Shown here: positions 43,326 through 55,764 of the stretch, piece after piece | Numbering within the stretch: the stretch's first letter is position 1 | Layout: the number at the start of each line of letters is the position of its first letter | NCBI GenBank assembly: GCA_030248225.1 | Contig: JASANE010005042.1 | Location: forward strand, 1-64,000 | Source of the DNA: Trileptium ribeirensis | Taxonomy: Eukaryota; Nematoda; Enoplea; Enoplida; Thoracostomopsidae | Direction of reading: 5' to 3' | DNA: 64,000 nucleotides | Translations under genes and position numbers: made by a program | Notes under the pieces: model-generated | The model's database searches: none | What the model saw: only the letters and a program-made list of their open reading frames with translations | Told to the model about the DNA's origin: nothing

Positions 43326-44289
43326 GAGTCTGTCAAACATTGCACGATACACCAATGAATTCGGGCATGAAAGGGATAAAATTTTGTAAATAGTATTGAA
43401 GTAGCGTTTACTGCTGCCGTTAATGTATTGCTTGTGTTATTTGCTCTCCAAGGCTTGATTCCTTTATTAGTTTTCTGCTAAATTGGAGCTCGTACATACA
43501 CTAAGCCCAAGTTGAGGAGTTTTTTCTCCGCTATGAACCCCTCTGACTGACGAAAGTTGTTATTAACAAATGGATATGAGTTTTCCTAAATTCCTGTCTT
43601 TCGTTTCTTCATATTCGTGCCCGTACGCATTATTAATTGATGCTCTCACGAGCTTGTACAATTATTCGGCGAAAAACGTTGATACTGATGTTATTGAACA
43701 TTTCACAAAACAATTTTGAATTACTATATTTTGACGTGCAATGGCTGTATACGATGACTACTATTTTGCGGTTGTGTCCATCAGTTTTGAATATAGCAAG
43801 CGTGCCCAAAAGTTACATTATATATAGCATGTCACGGTCTACAGATGCTGCTATGTATCATCATTAGGACGCTAGTCATAACATCTCGATATTATGGGCA
43901 ATTAGAGCTTTATGGACGCTAGTAGCTCACCGTATAGACACTGTGTTGAACAAAGGATTCGCGGAGCGTTTATGTTAACTTAATCGATGCTTCAACCTGA
44001 CCCTGGTATTAATATAGTACAGAATGCCTATTGTGTAATTTTTACCATAGTGGTGCTAGAAACATGTGTGGTCATGCCATCATACACACGAAAATTGAAA
44101 ATTCCACAGCACAGATGAACCTTGACATATTTATTAAGAAAGTTGCCGGTAACAAATCTCAGTGCGTAACAGCGACAGAGTAAACAAATGTGAAATTTGC
44201 ATTATGTACCGATGCGTTTACGTTACATATACAATTTGGTGTCATAAACGGAAAACAACGATGTGTTAGCACAAACTGGACATGAAAAC

Positions 44290-44340
44290 ATTTTGCGGGT
44301 AACGGGTAACTAGACACTAACCCGTTTCAGACCCCGGTTT
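44290..44340. repeat. ACCCGT/GGGTAAC words, possible hAT debris
   Basis: GCGGGTAACGGGTAACTAGA and AACCCGTTTCAGACCCCGG lie close together. The right part (ACCCGTTTCAG) nearly matches the hAT terminus at 63945-63962 (GACCCGTTTTCAG). Too short to define an element. Confidence 0.3.
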
Positions 44341-44779
44341 GTATTTATATTAAAGATCACCAACAATGTAAATGTGCTTAGAGTACTTTTAGAGAATCAG
44401 TATTTGTAATTTTACAATGCATCAAGCTACCCGACTATTTACGAATGAGCAAAAATCTATCCATTACTTGATGGCCAGGTTAGCTATGTCGGTAGCCGAT
44501 GGTGAGACTCGTCGACGTTTGTTTGTTTGATACTGTAAATTTTGAAATACTTTGTCAACTAAAGCTAATTATAAATTCTAGTTTGTGTTGGTTTAATAAA
44601 TAAATTTACATCATTATGGTAAAAAGTTTGGGTTTGCCTAAACTTCGGATTAGAGATGTTACCCAGCCTAGTCAATATTGGTTGTGCTTAGCAGATAGAA
44701 ATGATTTGAATGACAACATGTTACATTTTGAATTTTGGTTGGCGTAAACCATTTTTGCTCGCAAGATAGTCAGGTAAGT

Positions 44780-44960
44780 TCGACGAATTCCCTATTTTAC
44801 AAATCGTAATTCCCAAATTTTCGTGTTCTCGACTCTCAAACTTCCAATTCCAATATTACTGATTTCCAAATTCTCGATTCCCATTACCACATTTCTGATT
44901 TTAAGAATTTCCTATTTCCAAGGTTCCCACTCCAAAATATCCTGTATTTCATTTTCCCAG
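44780..44960. repeat. Degenerate ATTCCCAAATTTTCG quasi-repeat
   Basis: About ten imperfect reiterations of 15-25 bp, such as AATTCCCAAATTTTCGTG, TTCCAATTCCAATATTACTG and TTTCCAAATTCTCGATTCCC. Same type as 42240-42400. No coding meaning found. Confidence 0.5.
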
Positions 44961-45899
44961 TTTCTATAGGTGAAGTGCTTGGCTCTTCCCTTCACCAGTT
45001 CCATTATTATCACTTTTAATATCTTGGGGCATGTGTTTGTATGTAAATGTTTTACTTCAACAGACAGGTTTTTGAGAAGCCCCTATCTTTGAGCAATGTT
45101 AAATATCCCAAGCCAGCGTCAACCCACAATTTGAATGGCAGTCGGTCAATGGCAATGAGTCCAGGCAATGTTTTCGCTGAAATACAATAACCCTACCTCC
45201 GAAAGCATGAATTTGCAACGGATCAGCGGCGTCAGGGCAATGAATTATGTGTCATGTGGTATCTTCGCCTTTATAATGTAATGACCATGTGTGTCTTAAT
45301 ATACAGCAGCCATTAACTTTTTGACCAATAAAAACAGCTGAAATGTTCCCATAGCTAAAGTTTAACATAATGTTTAAAACTCAGGGGTAGCGCAAGCTCT
45401 TCAAAAGTGGAGGTTCGGGCAAAGAGTGTGGATGCTGGTCGTTTACTTTGTTATATCCTCATCAATTAAACCTTTCACATCTGTCAGTAAAATGTGAAAT
45501 TGGCCGGCTCCCCCCTCTTGCAACGCTCCTGTTTAACACTGCATAAAATCTATACCGAACATGGTGGCTAGGACAACGTACTGCAGCCCTCTTGAACACC
45601 AAATAACCTGTGTTTTGTACGGGCGGAGATCTATTTGCTAGTTTTTAAGGCGTACCAAAATTCTGTCGTGCGTGTTAAAACCTAAATAATAGACCTTTTG
45701 ACTGATAAATAGATTACCCGAGAAGCAGGCAATTTTATTTTCCGAAAGGCAAAAATTTTGTTTCTTTCATTCATATTATTTTTATCTCTCCGCTCGCTCA
45801 GCAAGCTTTTGTTTTGAGCATCATTGTTCTGCGATCGTTATAAGATATTTTGTTTTTATTGCTATTTTTACAACAGTCGCTTGGGTTTCGGGACAAAGA

Positions 45900-46690
45900 A
45901 CTCTGAGGCGTACGTAAAGGCTACGCAATGACATTCTTGATACGATATGCCCTACTGCTAGTCTACCTAAACTCACTCTTATTTAAATCATTAGCTGCCA
46001 CCGCCACCCACTTCATAAATCCTTTGCTGGAGACATTTTACGAGTGGAATGAGAATTTTCAATTTTGGCTCTGCAGGGGGTTTGAGGAGGTCCTGTCTGT
46101 CTGTGTGTGTCTGTCGCACCTGGATCGCGATGACGGTTTGGCGGATTTTGATGCAAGATAGCTCTTTCGAACTGCAATGGTCGGTTTAGATGTAGTGATG
46201 GAGCCCGATTTTTGAATTTTTTTTCCCGTGGGAAAAGTTATGGGGCAAAATGACGTCATTTTGGCCCATTTTTCGGGTACCCCCTCCAGTTTTGGCGACT
46301 TTTCTCAATAAGTCAACGAGGTATCCGCAAACTAATAGGCCTATTCCATGTAGCTTTACCAGGTTCTTTCCAATGATATATAACAAGTTTTTCAACTACT
46401 TCCCAATTTTTCAACTACTTCCCAATCCCAATAAGCTTATAGTTTCGCCAAATTTCATATTTGGTGAAAAGACGTGGGAAATGCACCTAAATGTGTGTTT
46501 TTTGTTGCTTTTAGTGTCTTATATGGGGTTTTCTGGGCCAACAAGCTCATTGCGAGTGTCAAAAATATTGTGTGGCAAATATTTTTCACACTTCTGCTTC
46601 ATACTTGGTATGAAAAATGAGATTTTTCTCAAGTGTGGGGTTGAATTCTTTAACGTTTTTTTCACGATCAATTTAGGGTTTTATTGAATT
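45900..46690. repeat. Interspersed repeat block upstream of SPEC3
   Basis: Contains GTCTGTCTGTGTGTGTCTGT, then GGTTTGGCGGATTTTGATGC, then GGCCCATTTTTCGGGTACCC and a local 20-bp duplication TTTTTCAACTACTTCCCAAT (about 46389 and 46409). This layout resembles the block at 32560. The long open frame 46250-46687 has no recognisable domain and runs through this repeat, so it is not called a gene. Confidence 0.4.
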
Positions 46691-47092
46691 ATTAAATTGT
46701 TAGTTCATTGTTTTTGTACTCGTTGTATGATGTTTTGTCTACTGCATACGTTGGCTATCAAAAGAGGCCGGCGTAACTATGACTCGTCATTCACGGATTA
46801 TATAATGCTGCACCTGCGTACTGTGTGTATGCTTTGTTTGTGTGTGCTTTCTACAACAGACTTCGGGGGATTATTCTCACCACTCGAATTCTGGCTCGCA
46901 AGTGAGATTCACTAGTTGCTAACCCCAAACAGTCGGAAGGGTTGGTTACTCATTGTTGTTTTTTCACGGTTTCGGCTTAATAATGAATACATTGCTAATA
47001 TTATGTTATGTGCATCTGCACATGATCGGCTGGTGGCCTTCCCGTACAATAATAACATATATACTTGTAACATAGTTTCTATATTTAAAGTC

Positions 47093-47260
47093 GTGCATAA
47101 TAACCTTTGAACGCACGGCCTTCAATATTACAAGCCAGTAGTAGCACAGACAGCTATACTTCCCGTGTATCGGTAACTCGTTCACAGTCGTGATATCGCA
47201 CTCTTTTGAACTCGTTACAAACCTTGCGTACAACTATTTGAAACAACAAGTGCCTATGCT
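47093..47260. mobile_element. Diverged copy of the 9229-9366 MITE-like element
   Basis: AGTAGCACAGAC near 47140, then GTTCACAGTCGTGATATCGC, ACTCTTTTGAACTCGTTACA and GCGTACAACTATTTGAA. These parallel GTAGCACAGCC, GTTCAAATCGGTGGTGACGC, ACTCGTCTGAACTCGCCACA and GCGTACGAATCACTTAA in the first copy. It ends about 60 bp upstream of the candidate SPEC3 leader acceptor. Confidence 0.45.
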
Positions 47261-47294
47261 AAAACTATTTTACTTGTAGTTAAAAATAATAATG

Positions 47295-47370
47295 TTTATA
47301 TATATAGTTTCCTTACAGCATCACTATAAAACTTCGCAAATATCAAGATAAACATTTAGCTGTAATAAAT
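47295..47370 (+). promoter_or_regulatory. SPEC3 leader: TATA-like tract and acceptor-like TTCCTTACAG
   Basis: TTTATATATATAG at about 47296 is followed by TTTCCTTACAG ending at 47318, then a 52-nt stretch to the ATG. The pyrimidine-rich AG could be the acceptor of a 5' UTR intron, or of a spliced leader if the organism trans-splices. Alternatively the TATA-like tract is a core promoter. The sequence cannot decide. Confidence 0.35.
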
Positions 47371-47578
47371 ATGAACGGTATTAATAACGATCAAAGTGTT
47401 TCTATTTCTGGAAAGTCTAAAGCAGCAAACAAAAACGTCTCAGTCTCAAGGCAAAAGTCATTCTATGAAGTGATCAAAGTAACCGAAATTCATGGACCAT
47501 TTCGCAAAGCTGTGCCGAAAATGCCGATAGTTATCGCAGTTCTGTGTGCCATTCTCAACGTAATAGTGCCTGGATCTG
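47371..47578 (+). CDS. SPEC3: SPEC3 exon 1
   Basis: Starts at AAATATG and ends TCTG|GTGAGT in phase 1. Encodes a Ser-rich N-terminus, then FYEVIKVTEIHGPFRKAVPK and the first hydrophobic segment ending VPGSG. The FRKAxPxMPxxxAVxCxxLNxxxPGxG pattern is the family's. Confidence 0.88.
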
Positions 47579-50500
47579 GTGAGTGTATCGTCATATTTTT
47601 GATCATCATAAACGGAGATAAATTACTGATGATTTTCTATAGAAGATTAGAGACGTGCAAGTCAATGCAGGAATGCAGTACGCTGTATAAAAAGGAAGGC
47701 ACGAAGTTCATTGCTCTATGAACATCGCAGTGCGGTCAGTGCCAGCATTATTTCAATTAAAATTTGTCTTGCCAGTTGAGCAAAACTGTCGACGCCACAT
47801 ACTCCATAATTTATTCAGCTTATGTTTAAAGTTTAGCCAAATTAGCAAAACACTCCTAAAAGTGCATAAATTATTTGAAAAATGTGACCTAATTACGCAT
47901 CATTAGATGTGCCGCTAGACTATAAAGTGTGCCAAATGTGAACCATGCCATATAGTGCACCATGTTTTTATTACTGTTTTACTGCGTTATTTATATTGAA
48001 GATCGATTCAATCATATTACACATCATCGTTAAGCCCTCATTTCTGTCTACATAACTGTTGCATTGCCTCGAATGAATTTCCTGGCTGCATTGGTCGCTG
48101 TTCTCCCGCACCTAATTTCTTGGTGTGATTGCGAGTAATTTTAAAAAAATTTATGTTTGGAATATTTCGTTTCTCTTTTCGGCGTATACTTTCAAACACT
48201 TTTATATCAAAATAATCCTTGTGATATCAGCAATAAAATTATGTTTTTCCACTTTAGGTACATAACACTATTATTATTATATTATGGTTTGTATTATAAA
48301 TGCACCGCAATTTGAACCAAAATTGTTTAATCTGAACTAAATTATTTTTCTTAATTGTGAACCATTGTCCTAATGTGCTCCATCACTTTATATTAATTAT
48401 ACTTTATAACTAAAATATATACTTAGAAACTTTGAATGAAAAGTTAGATAGGTGGACTATCGGCATATCACACAAATATACGTAACATATGAATTTCGGT
48501 AAAAGTTAAGAATGGCGACGCACATTGTTGATATTGTCTATATTTGGAAAACAGTAACTCAGAACTCTGAGTTTTTTATAAATAATAGGTGTTAGTTATT
48601 GAAATTCATTCAATAATAATCAATATGTTTAGTTTAATGCGCGATTTCACGTAAGGTGACGCCACCAACGATCCAATTGTGCCGACATGATTAGATAGCG
48701 CTTTTGGCTCAATGAAAATTCAGTGTAAAAATGTTCGTGAACACACTAGTGGGCGATTAAAATCATGTTCTGTTCGAGAAAATTCTTGGAAAATTACAAA
48801 ATGTGTTGATTTGCCGAATTTCCTCTAAGCTACTTTTGTTCGTGAACCTTTCATTATTTAGAGACGTAGTAACGTGCTAGTCGTGATGACCTAGACATTG
48901 TAGTGACCAAGCGTGACCCAATTACTTTAGTTACCCAGTGATTAGGTCACCTTATTGTCAATGCATAATAATTCTGCAAAGCACAAAAGAAGCGGTATTG
49001 AAAAACTGTATGTCAACCAAATGCCACTGTTTGACGATCCGCGATTGTAGATCAATTAAAATAGCGTTTTCTATGATGCCAAAACTACAGCCCAGGACAA
49101 AAACAAATGTTGAATCGACATGTAAACCATTATGTTCTAAGTTCTTTTGTTCGTTTGAAGTAGTTTCTTACCCGGAATTGCAAGCTGCTTGGGTCTACAT
49201 GACATAAAACTTGTCACAAAAGCGCACTGCTTGGCGTTCATGGCTGTAAGCCCTCATTTCACAGCTGTATGGCATGGACCTATGCCACAGCAAGGCCCAT
49301 TTATCAACCGACTACAGTTCCTTATGACGAATATACAAAAGCCTTAGCGCGGATTTTGGTTTACAAGAACTCGAGTTTCCTCGGTAACTCTGGATAGTCA
49401 TAAGACAACAGTTTTAATGAAAATTGGAACATCGACAAAGGTCTTTTGAATATTCGCCTGGAACTTTTTTCAAAGTCTGATTTCTGGCAGTTGGTTTTCA
49501 CTTTACCCGTTTTTGATGAACAAAACACGAACCAAATCCAGCGCATATTCTGTAATAAAGATATTTGTTGTGATATCGGTTATTACAAAATAGGATGGTT
49601 GGTGGGATCACCTTAAGTTTACTGTTGTGTAAGTATGTTCATGTCAGGATTGATGAAATCGATGTATATATATCCGAAGAAATCTAGCTAGAAAACCTTT
49701 CATCACATGCAGCGTTTTATTAACAAAGTCCGTTTCGCTACGTAAACATGGCGAATCCACGCCTTCACTGAAACGCGACTTCAAAGAAACATAAACGTGA
49801 TTTGAGAAACATTATTCTGCTTTCAGTCCAGTCCATCTTGCCTTTCACCATAATTTAACTGCAAACACTACATATACTTCTATACTTCTAGTGGTGCACT
49901 TCAAAATGATACTGCTTCACACTAGAGCAACATTTAGTTCACATTAAGACATCAGACCTAATTTGCACCAGAACCGAGTTTCTGGTTTTTAATACGCTGC
50001 CAACGACACATTTTATTAAGAAAATTATCCAAACCTGAAACTTATGCTAACACTAGATTTGGAAATATGTCAGTAAAATTTGATTCTACACAATAAAGTT
50101 GTTTTTGTGATATGGTTGTTTTAAAATTTTGTGATATGATTGTTTTACAAACGCTGTAGATTTAGCAATATTGTGTTTCACTTCAGCAACGCATATTATA
50201 GTTCCGCTCGTCAATATTTGTGAAAATACGTAGTCTCGACTTTGGCATGTAAACTCATTGTTTACCAGTTCACATCAACAGAATAAACTACATATTCAAG
50301 GACTTCGATCACCTTTTCTTAGTGCCATGTTAATGTGTCTTAGTGTCCTATTCTATAATGATTTTACATGTTAGGTGCATCGTTTTTTGTTAGGAGAAAA
50401 AATGACTCCAAACGTAATAATTCAGATGACGGCGAAGTTGAACACACAACTTCTGGACTAATAGGACGGGCAGCGCGCTAGACTACTCAACCCCGTTTTA

Positions 50501-53212
50501 ACAAACGTGTCCAGCATTACATTGCGGATCGTTTGAACTGTTGTGTGAGTTTCCCCACAGAGGTTTGAAATGCTGCAGATATTCTAGTCTTAATAATTTA
50601 GAGGGGGTAGAAAGTAATTAACAGCAATAAATCGGACCAACGTGGCAGAAATGAAACACGAATAGCTAGCTCCCCAAATTTCGCGGTTGGCACCTGTAAA
50701 AACGTTACAATACCACTGCACTGCACTTTTGGAATGACGATTTGGATCACTCCTTATATGCTAGCCCACTGGTCTTTGTAGTTTGTTCAACCCCTGAAAA
50801 AGGCAAAATCATTTCTGCAGTAGTTGTCTAGTTTACTCAAAGGTTATGTAGCACTCAAGGAACATTTAATGGTTACTATCGCCTAGGGTTAACACAACGA
50901 TAAAATTTGGTTTTTTATCCAATATGTAATACACGGATTCAGCCGATGCATGTCTATTTTTGTTTGCCACTCAACTATTATAAAAAAATTTAGCGCATTC
51001 GGTAAAACCATTCCCAAAACTGCTGAAAGCAGAAGCAAGATCAGAGCATATTTCGGGTTAAAATGTGTTGCTCTTTTCCAGATGTTTCAGGCTTGAAGTT
51101 ATGAGTTATAATTAATAGGATATACTTAGTTGCGTGGAAATTGATCTATCTTCATCTAAGTCGTTGACTAGCAACAAATGATAACAATGAAAGTACGCTG
51201 ATAATAATGAGTCAGCGCTGATTCAGCAAATGCTTAGAATATTATATATGCAGAATCTGCAACGGTGCAGTAGAAAAATATGAAATTCATGTGTCCCAGA
51301 ATTGTGTATTCCCAACTAACGTTTGGTATTTAATGCACTAATTACGTAAACAACACGTATTTTTTCATTAAATCCCCAAATATCTAGATATCGTTTTGCA
51401 ATATAAAGAACCATAAATATAGGTTTATCGTCTGTCCCTCAGGACGTGGCCAGGGTCGTCTCTATGGAGTTTTAGACCTTTTTTCAGCCGCTTACAGGTT
51501 TGATCATTAGTTCGTCAGACAAAAATGTTGAATCCCGACAAAGAAAATTCTTCTAGAGATTACTTATTGAAACGGAGCCAGCGAAGCGAGCAGAGTTTCT
51601 ACTCAGGGCGCTAGCGGGAAAATGGTGAAAATTTCTTTTTTGTCTGTCGCTGTCATTCATAACTAATTTTTGGATAGACGGATTGTGACAGAATATTTTG
51701 TTCAACAGCAAAAGTGATAAAGATGTGTCCTTTAGTTGAACGCGAACAGCTACGACCCCATCTACCGGGCCAAAATGCCAAAAATAGATTTTGTATGGGT
51801 TCGTTGCTGGTTCTTTGCGTTCTGGCCATACGGGTACCAGTCTTTCGCAGCCCATATTTCGCGACAGAGATTTTGTCAAAAAATGGAGATCACCACGCAG
51901 GATCTACAGCTTTGATAACTATGGTTTTCTGTGAGACCAGTACCTGGGCCGCGGCGGGTCTCAATATGATTCATCGACATTTTTGCCAGAAATAGCTATT
52001 TTCCAAATTTCGCCCTGTTGTTGCTTGTTTTACCTTGCAATGAGTGGGTATTAGGTTATCAAGCACGCTTTACACGATGGTTTTACTATCTAGGGTCAAA
52101 CTTGACTATATTAAATCTCTCCTTGGGGTTTCAATTGTTTTCGATCGACGAGCCCGATTTCCAAAATGTAGTGCGTTTTCATTTGTCTGATTATGTATTG
52201 CGTGCAGGGTATCAAGAATGGTCTATATCATTGCTTAAGAATGAATATTATAATTTTGTTATCTAGTGTCCATCGTGCATATTTCATGACTTTTCATGGG
52301 TTCTCAAGTGGTTTAGGATCAATGAACCCTATTTCTAGAATATAGAATCTCTTCAAATGTTGGCTACGTATTACGTACAGGTCATCAAGAATTGTCTATA
52401 TATGTTTTCCGATAGGCTATGGTTAGGTTATCTAGAGAACAGCACAAATACTTGATTCGCTGCCAGTTGTTTTCGGTGGGTTTACGGTCAAGAGGCTTTA
52501 GAATGGTATATTCATTCACCAAACACTGCCTGTTACAGATGATTTAACTATATATATAAAAAATGAAACAAAGCTCGCTCCGTTTCATTTTCGCTTGCGA
52601 GTTATTAGTGTAAACAAATATGTTAATTTCTGCTAAAATTGTTAAAACATGGATTCGTAAAATGGTATGTTTAACGAAACGCCTTATTTGAAACTGTATA
52701 TTGCATACCTCTAATTTGTTAACGATATTTAGGTGACAGGTTTCCTAATCTTCAATGCAGAAGAGAGGATGGATGTATCCGACATTCAGTTGGTCATATA
52801 TAGCAGTTAAATACACATTTCCGAATAAATGTTTTATATTATATAGTCTACCCATGAATGACAGCGATAATATTAAATTTTATATAACCAATTTCTTATA
52901 AGAATACAAGAATTTTGATTACATACATGATGAATTTTAAATGTGATAGTATCAAAATTTTTTGACCATTATGTATTCTGTAACCAATTAAATAATTACA
53001 CTTTTATGCACAGTACACCATTTATTATCGCTCTCAAGGTACGTTCATTTCGGCTTTCACTGTCTTTTGTTGCGGAACACACGAATTCGACTCAACGATA
53101 AAAGCGTTTGCATTTAACATGTTGGCATCGTTTTTGCAACTAGTCACAACGGTGATTATTGTTGGAGTCGTATGGTCGATTTACTGGGCTGTCCTGTTTG
53201 TTGTTCTCGCAC
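47371..53212 (+). CDS. SPEC3: SPEC3/Stum-family small membrane protein, exons 1-2, 3' end unresolved
   Basis: Two coding exons, 47371-47578 and 53039-53212, join as GGATCTG|GT, making VPGSGTFISAFTVFCC across the junction. This is the SPEC3/Stum signature, in which a first hydrophobic hairpin (MPIVIAVLCAILNVIVPGSG) leads into GTFISAF and a Cys pair. The second hydrophobic segment runs NMLASFLQLVTTVIIVGVVW to SIYWAVLFVVLA, close to the family C-terminus. About 127 residues are seen before the final exon; relatives are of similar size. The N-terminus is Ser/Lys-rich and cytosolic-looking. Family members are associated with cilia and mechanosensory neurons in sea urchin and Drosophila (established knowledge); the role here is inferred only from family. 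The 5.5-kb intron has no visible exon. The longer open frame in exon 1 that continues past the donor is intron read-through. Confidence 0.85.
47579..53038. other. SPEC3 intron 1, 5.5 kb
   Basis: Mostly AT-rich and featureless. 51430-52400 holds a repeat-like block with two diverged segments sharing (G/A)GGT(A/C)ATCAAGAAT(G/T)GTCTAT (about 52207 and 52380). No open frame here shows a domain or fits the phase of a further SPEC3 exon. Confidence 0.5.
53039..53212 (+). CDS. SPEC3: SPEC3 exon 2
   Basis: Acceptor CTCTCAAG|GTACG, donor GCAC|GTGAGT, phase 1 at both ends. Encodes TFISAFTVFCCGTHEFDSTI, then the second hydrophobic segment with WSIYWAVLFVV. The GTFISAF-xx-CC pattern and the Trp-Ser-Ile near the end support the call. 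Confidence 0.88.
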
Positions 53213-53491
53213 GTGAGTTAGTAATATTATTGATCCACATGAACGGGATTGTTTAATTTTATAAGCCAACGTCAAAACAATGATTTTTAGATTGAGTTTA
53301 TAAAGCAAACAAATCATTATATAAATGATATAATTATATAAGTGCAACAAAAACTAGTTTTGTGTAGGGTTTAATATCCAGCGATAAGACCGTCATCGCG
53401 AGTGCAGCCCGGAAATCAGTTTACAGTAAGCAATGCAACAATTTATATACAAACGTGCAGTACCAAAAGTTATAGCTTAGTAAAATTTCAG

Positions 53492-53557
53492 GCACCCAGA
53501 TGAGTGGGTTCTACGCCTTTCGGCTTATTAAAGGGTTCGATGGTATGTTTTCCTAAA
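53492..53557 (+). CDS. SPEC3 final exon, candidate A
   Basis: AAATTTCAG (to 53491) then GCACCCAGATG in the correct phase gives about 20 more residues (RTQMSGFYAFRLIKGFDGMF) to TAA. It is the closest good acceptor after exon 2. The alternative TTTTCAG near 54737 gives only LDASDH before TGA. Neither is conserved enough to choose. Confidence 0.3.
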
Positions 53558-54737
53558 AGATGCTTAGGTAAGGTTTTTGAGTAAGTGGACAGAACTGCTG
53601 TGTGGTTGGAGCGTTATTGAGGTTTTCATTCTAATGTGCACTTGGGAGAACATCAGGCTGTCTTATCTGTCACAAAAACTAGTATACTTTTAGCATTTTT
53701 GTTGTAAATTTAGTAGGGAACGGCTGCGCTGATTTTAGGTAGTATAAATGGCAGGACTCTGTGTAAGGGCATAACACCTAGCTAAAACTCGCATCTCGTA
53801 TTTATGTTTGGTTTGGTTCCAAACAAAATTCCTGCAGTCGTACCTGTAAACAGTGGAAAATGCATTCTTCGCTTCTTATCGGATACTAACGCAACTGTAC
53901 TGTTCTTCTACCAACCGAACGCATGATACATTGATTATTATAGTAACTATTGGCAATATCACTGATTGCCATATTAGCTGTAATACTGTAACAGATATGT
54001 TTGTAGTCAGAATTTAGGTTATACCTGACTGGAGTGGTCATTCAAATGTTTCGTATAGACGTAATGAAAAATAGGTCCTAACCCATGCATTGGAATTTGA
54101 TCAGTTGTTATACACCATATTTAGTGATTTAATACAAAAAATAGCGAATGGGGCCATATGCTACACTCCCTGTTGAAATGGTAAATAATCGGTAGGCAAC
54201 CCGAACCCGGATAATGGTTTATAATATTTCAAGTTTTTAATTTTGATATTTCAAACTATGCTTAAGATCAGCATTTCAAACTATAAACTATTTTTCAAAA
54301 TTTTGATTTTGTGAGACATATCAATGGTATGGCCATGAACAACTGAGTATGGTTGCACTTGTTTTCAATTGTGACGCCAATTTTGTTGCTATCATCGCTT
54401 TGAATGAGTAGCAATTCATAATGTACATAAACATCCACTTGTATGTTTTTGGTTGAAAAGATTTTATGTGTTCTTATATAGATTTACAAATCTATTTTAG
54501 TTTCGAAGATTCCGAACGATACACCAATTGGGACCGTTAAATAAGACTGAAAAATTGTTATGAAATGGCTTGTACGACCGTGGACTAATGAAATCATACT
54601 GATATTTCCTTGCGTTAATCTTGTTTTTACGTTCGTAAATTCTTTGCACAAGACCAGGTTTTGTATTCTTTGTGCTTCTGCATAAAATCCACATGGTTTT
54701 CTGCTTCGAAAAATTTAACTCGATGGTATATTTTCAG

Positions 54738-54756
54738 TTGACGCAAGTGATCATTG
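54738..54756 (+). CDS. SPEC3 final exon, candidate B
   Basis: TATATTTTCAG then TTGACGCAAGTGATCATTGA completes the split codon as Leu and stops after six residues. This is a good acceptor with a short tail, competing with candidate A. Confidence 0.3.
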
Positions 54757-54994
54757 AGGAGGACTATGATATATACTACGTTAGTTGCTATTTTATTACT
54801 TACCAAGTTCGCAGTCTACTATTAATATTTCTTTATTTTGTTCGGAATTAGTTTTTGACATGAATTTCGCACTGTGGTCTGAGGCAGACATTCTCCAGCG
54901 AACTTACCACGCGTACAAAATGTAGCCGTTAATATTAACCATATGCATTTTTGTCAGCTGATTAACAATACCGGAAATTTCGCTGCTAATTCTT

Positions 54995-55430
54995 ATTGTG
55001 AACATTTGTCATGGACATTGTGAACATTTGTCATGGACATTGTGAACATTTGTCATGGACATTGTGAACATTTGTCATGGACATTGTGAACATTTGTCAT
55101 GGACATTGTGAACATTTGTCATGGACATTGTGAACATTTGTCATGGACATTGTGAACATTTGTCATGGACATTGTGAACATTTGTCATGGACATTGTGAA
55201 CATTTGTCATGGACATTGTGAACATTTGTCATGGACATTGTGAACATTTGTCATGGACATTGTGAACATTTGTCATGGACATTGTGAACATTTGTCATGG
55301 ACATTGTGAACATTTGTCATGGACATTGTGAACATTTGTCATGGACATTGTGAACATTTGTCATGGACATTGTGAACATTTGTCATGGACATTGTGAACA
55401 TTTGTCATGGACATTGTGAACATTTGTCAT
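54995..55430. repeat. 22-bp minisatellite, about 20 copies
   Basis: Unit ATTGTGAACATTTGTCATGG plus AC, repeated without visible change for 436 bp and ending in CATTTGTCAT|TTGTAATT. The perfect identity implies very recent expansion (or assembly extension). Confidence 0.97.
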
Positions 55431-55764
55431 TTGTAATTAATGAAACAAACGAGACTTTCAGAGATATTATTTTAGTAATCATACATATAATCGTTGCAAC
55501 TCAGGATAAATCAGTAAATAACTGTGGATGTTGAAATGCTTTACTACCGTTGGATTTACCCTAGGTAGTACAACCACTAATTTACATAAAGTTTCTTTTA
55601 TTATTCGGCTAATTGTACGGAAGTACAAAGTCAAAATATTTTAAGTAATCAACTAAAGTGATGTAAGGCAATGGATAGAAATATTTATTTCAAGTTTTAC
55701 CTTCACGTTGTCTCGAACGTTTTATTTTAATTGGAAATTGCATATAGACTATTTAAATGATCCG

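Noticed and set aside
46250..46687. 145-codon plus-strand frame
   Set aside because: Runs through an interspersed repeat with an internal 20-bp duplication; composition is low-complexity Phe/Pro/Asn and no domain is recognisable.
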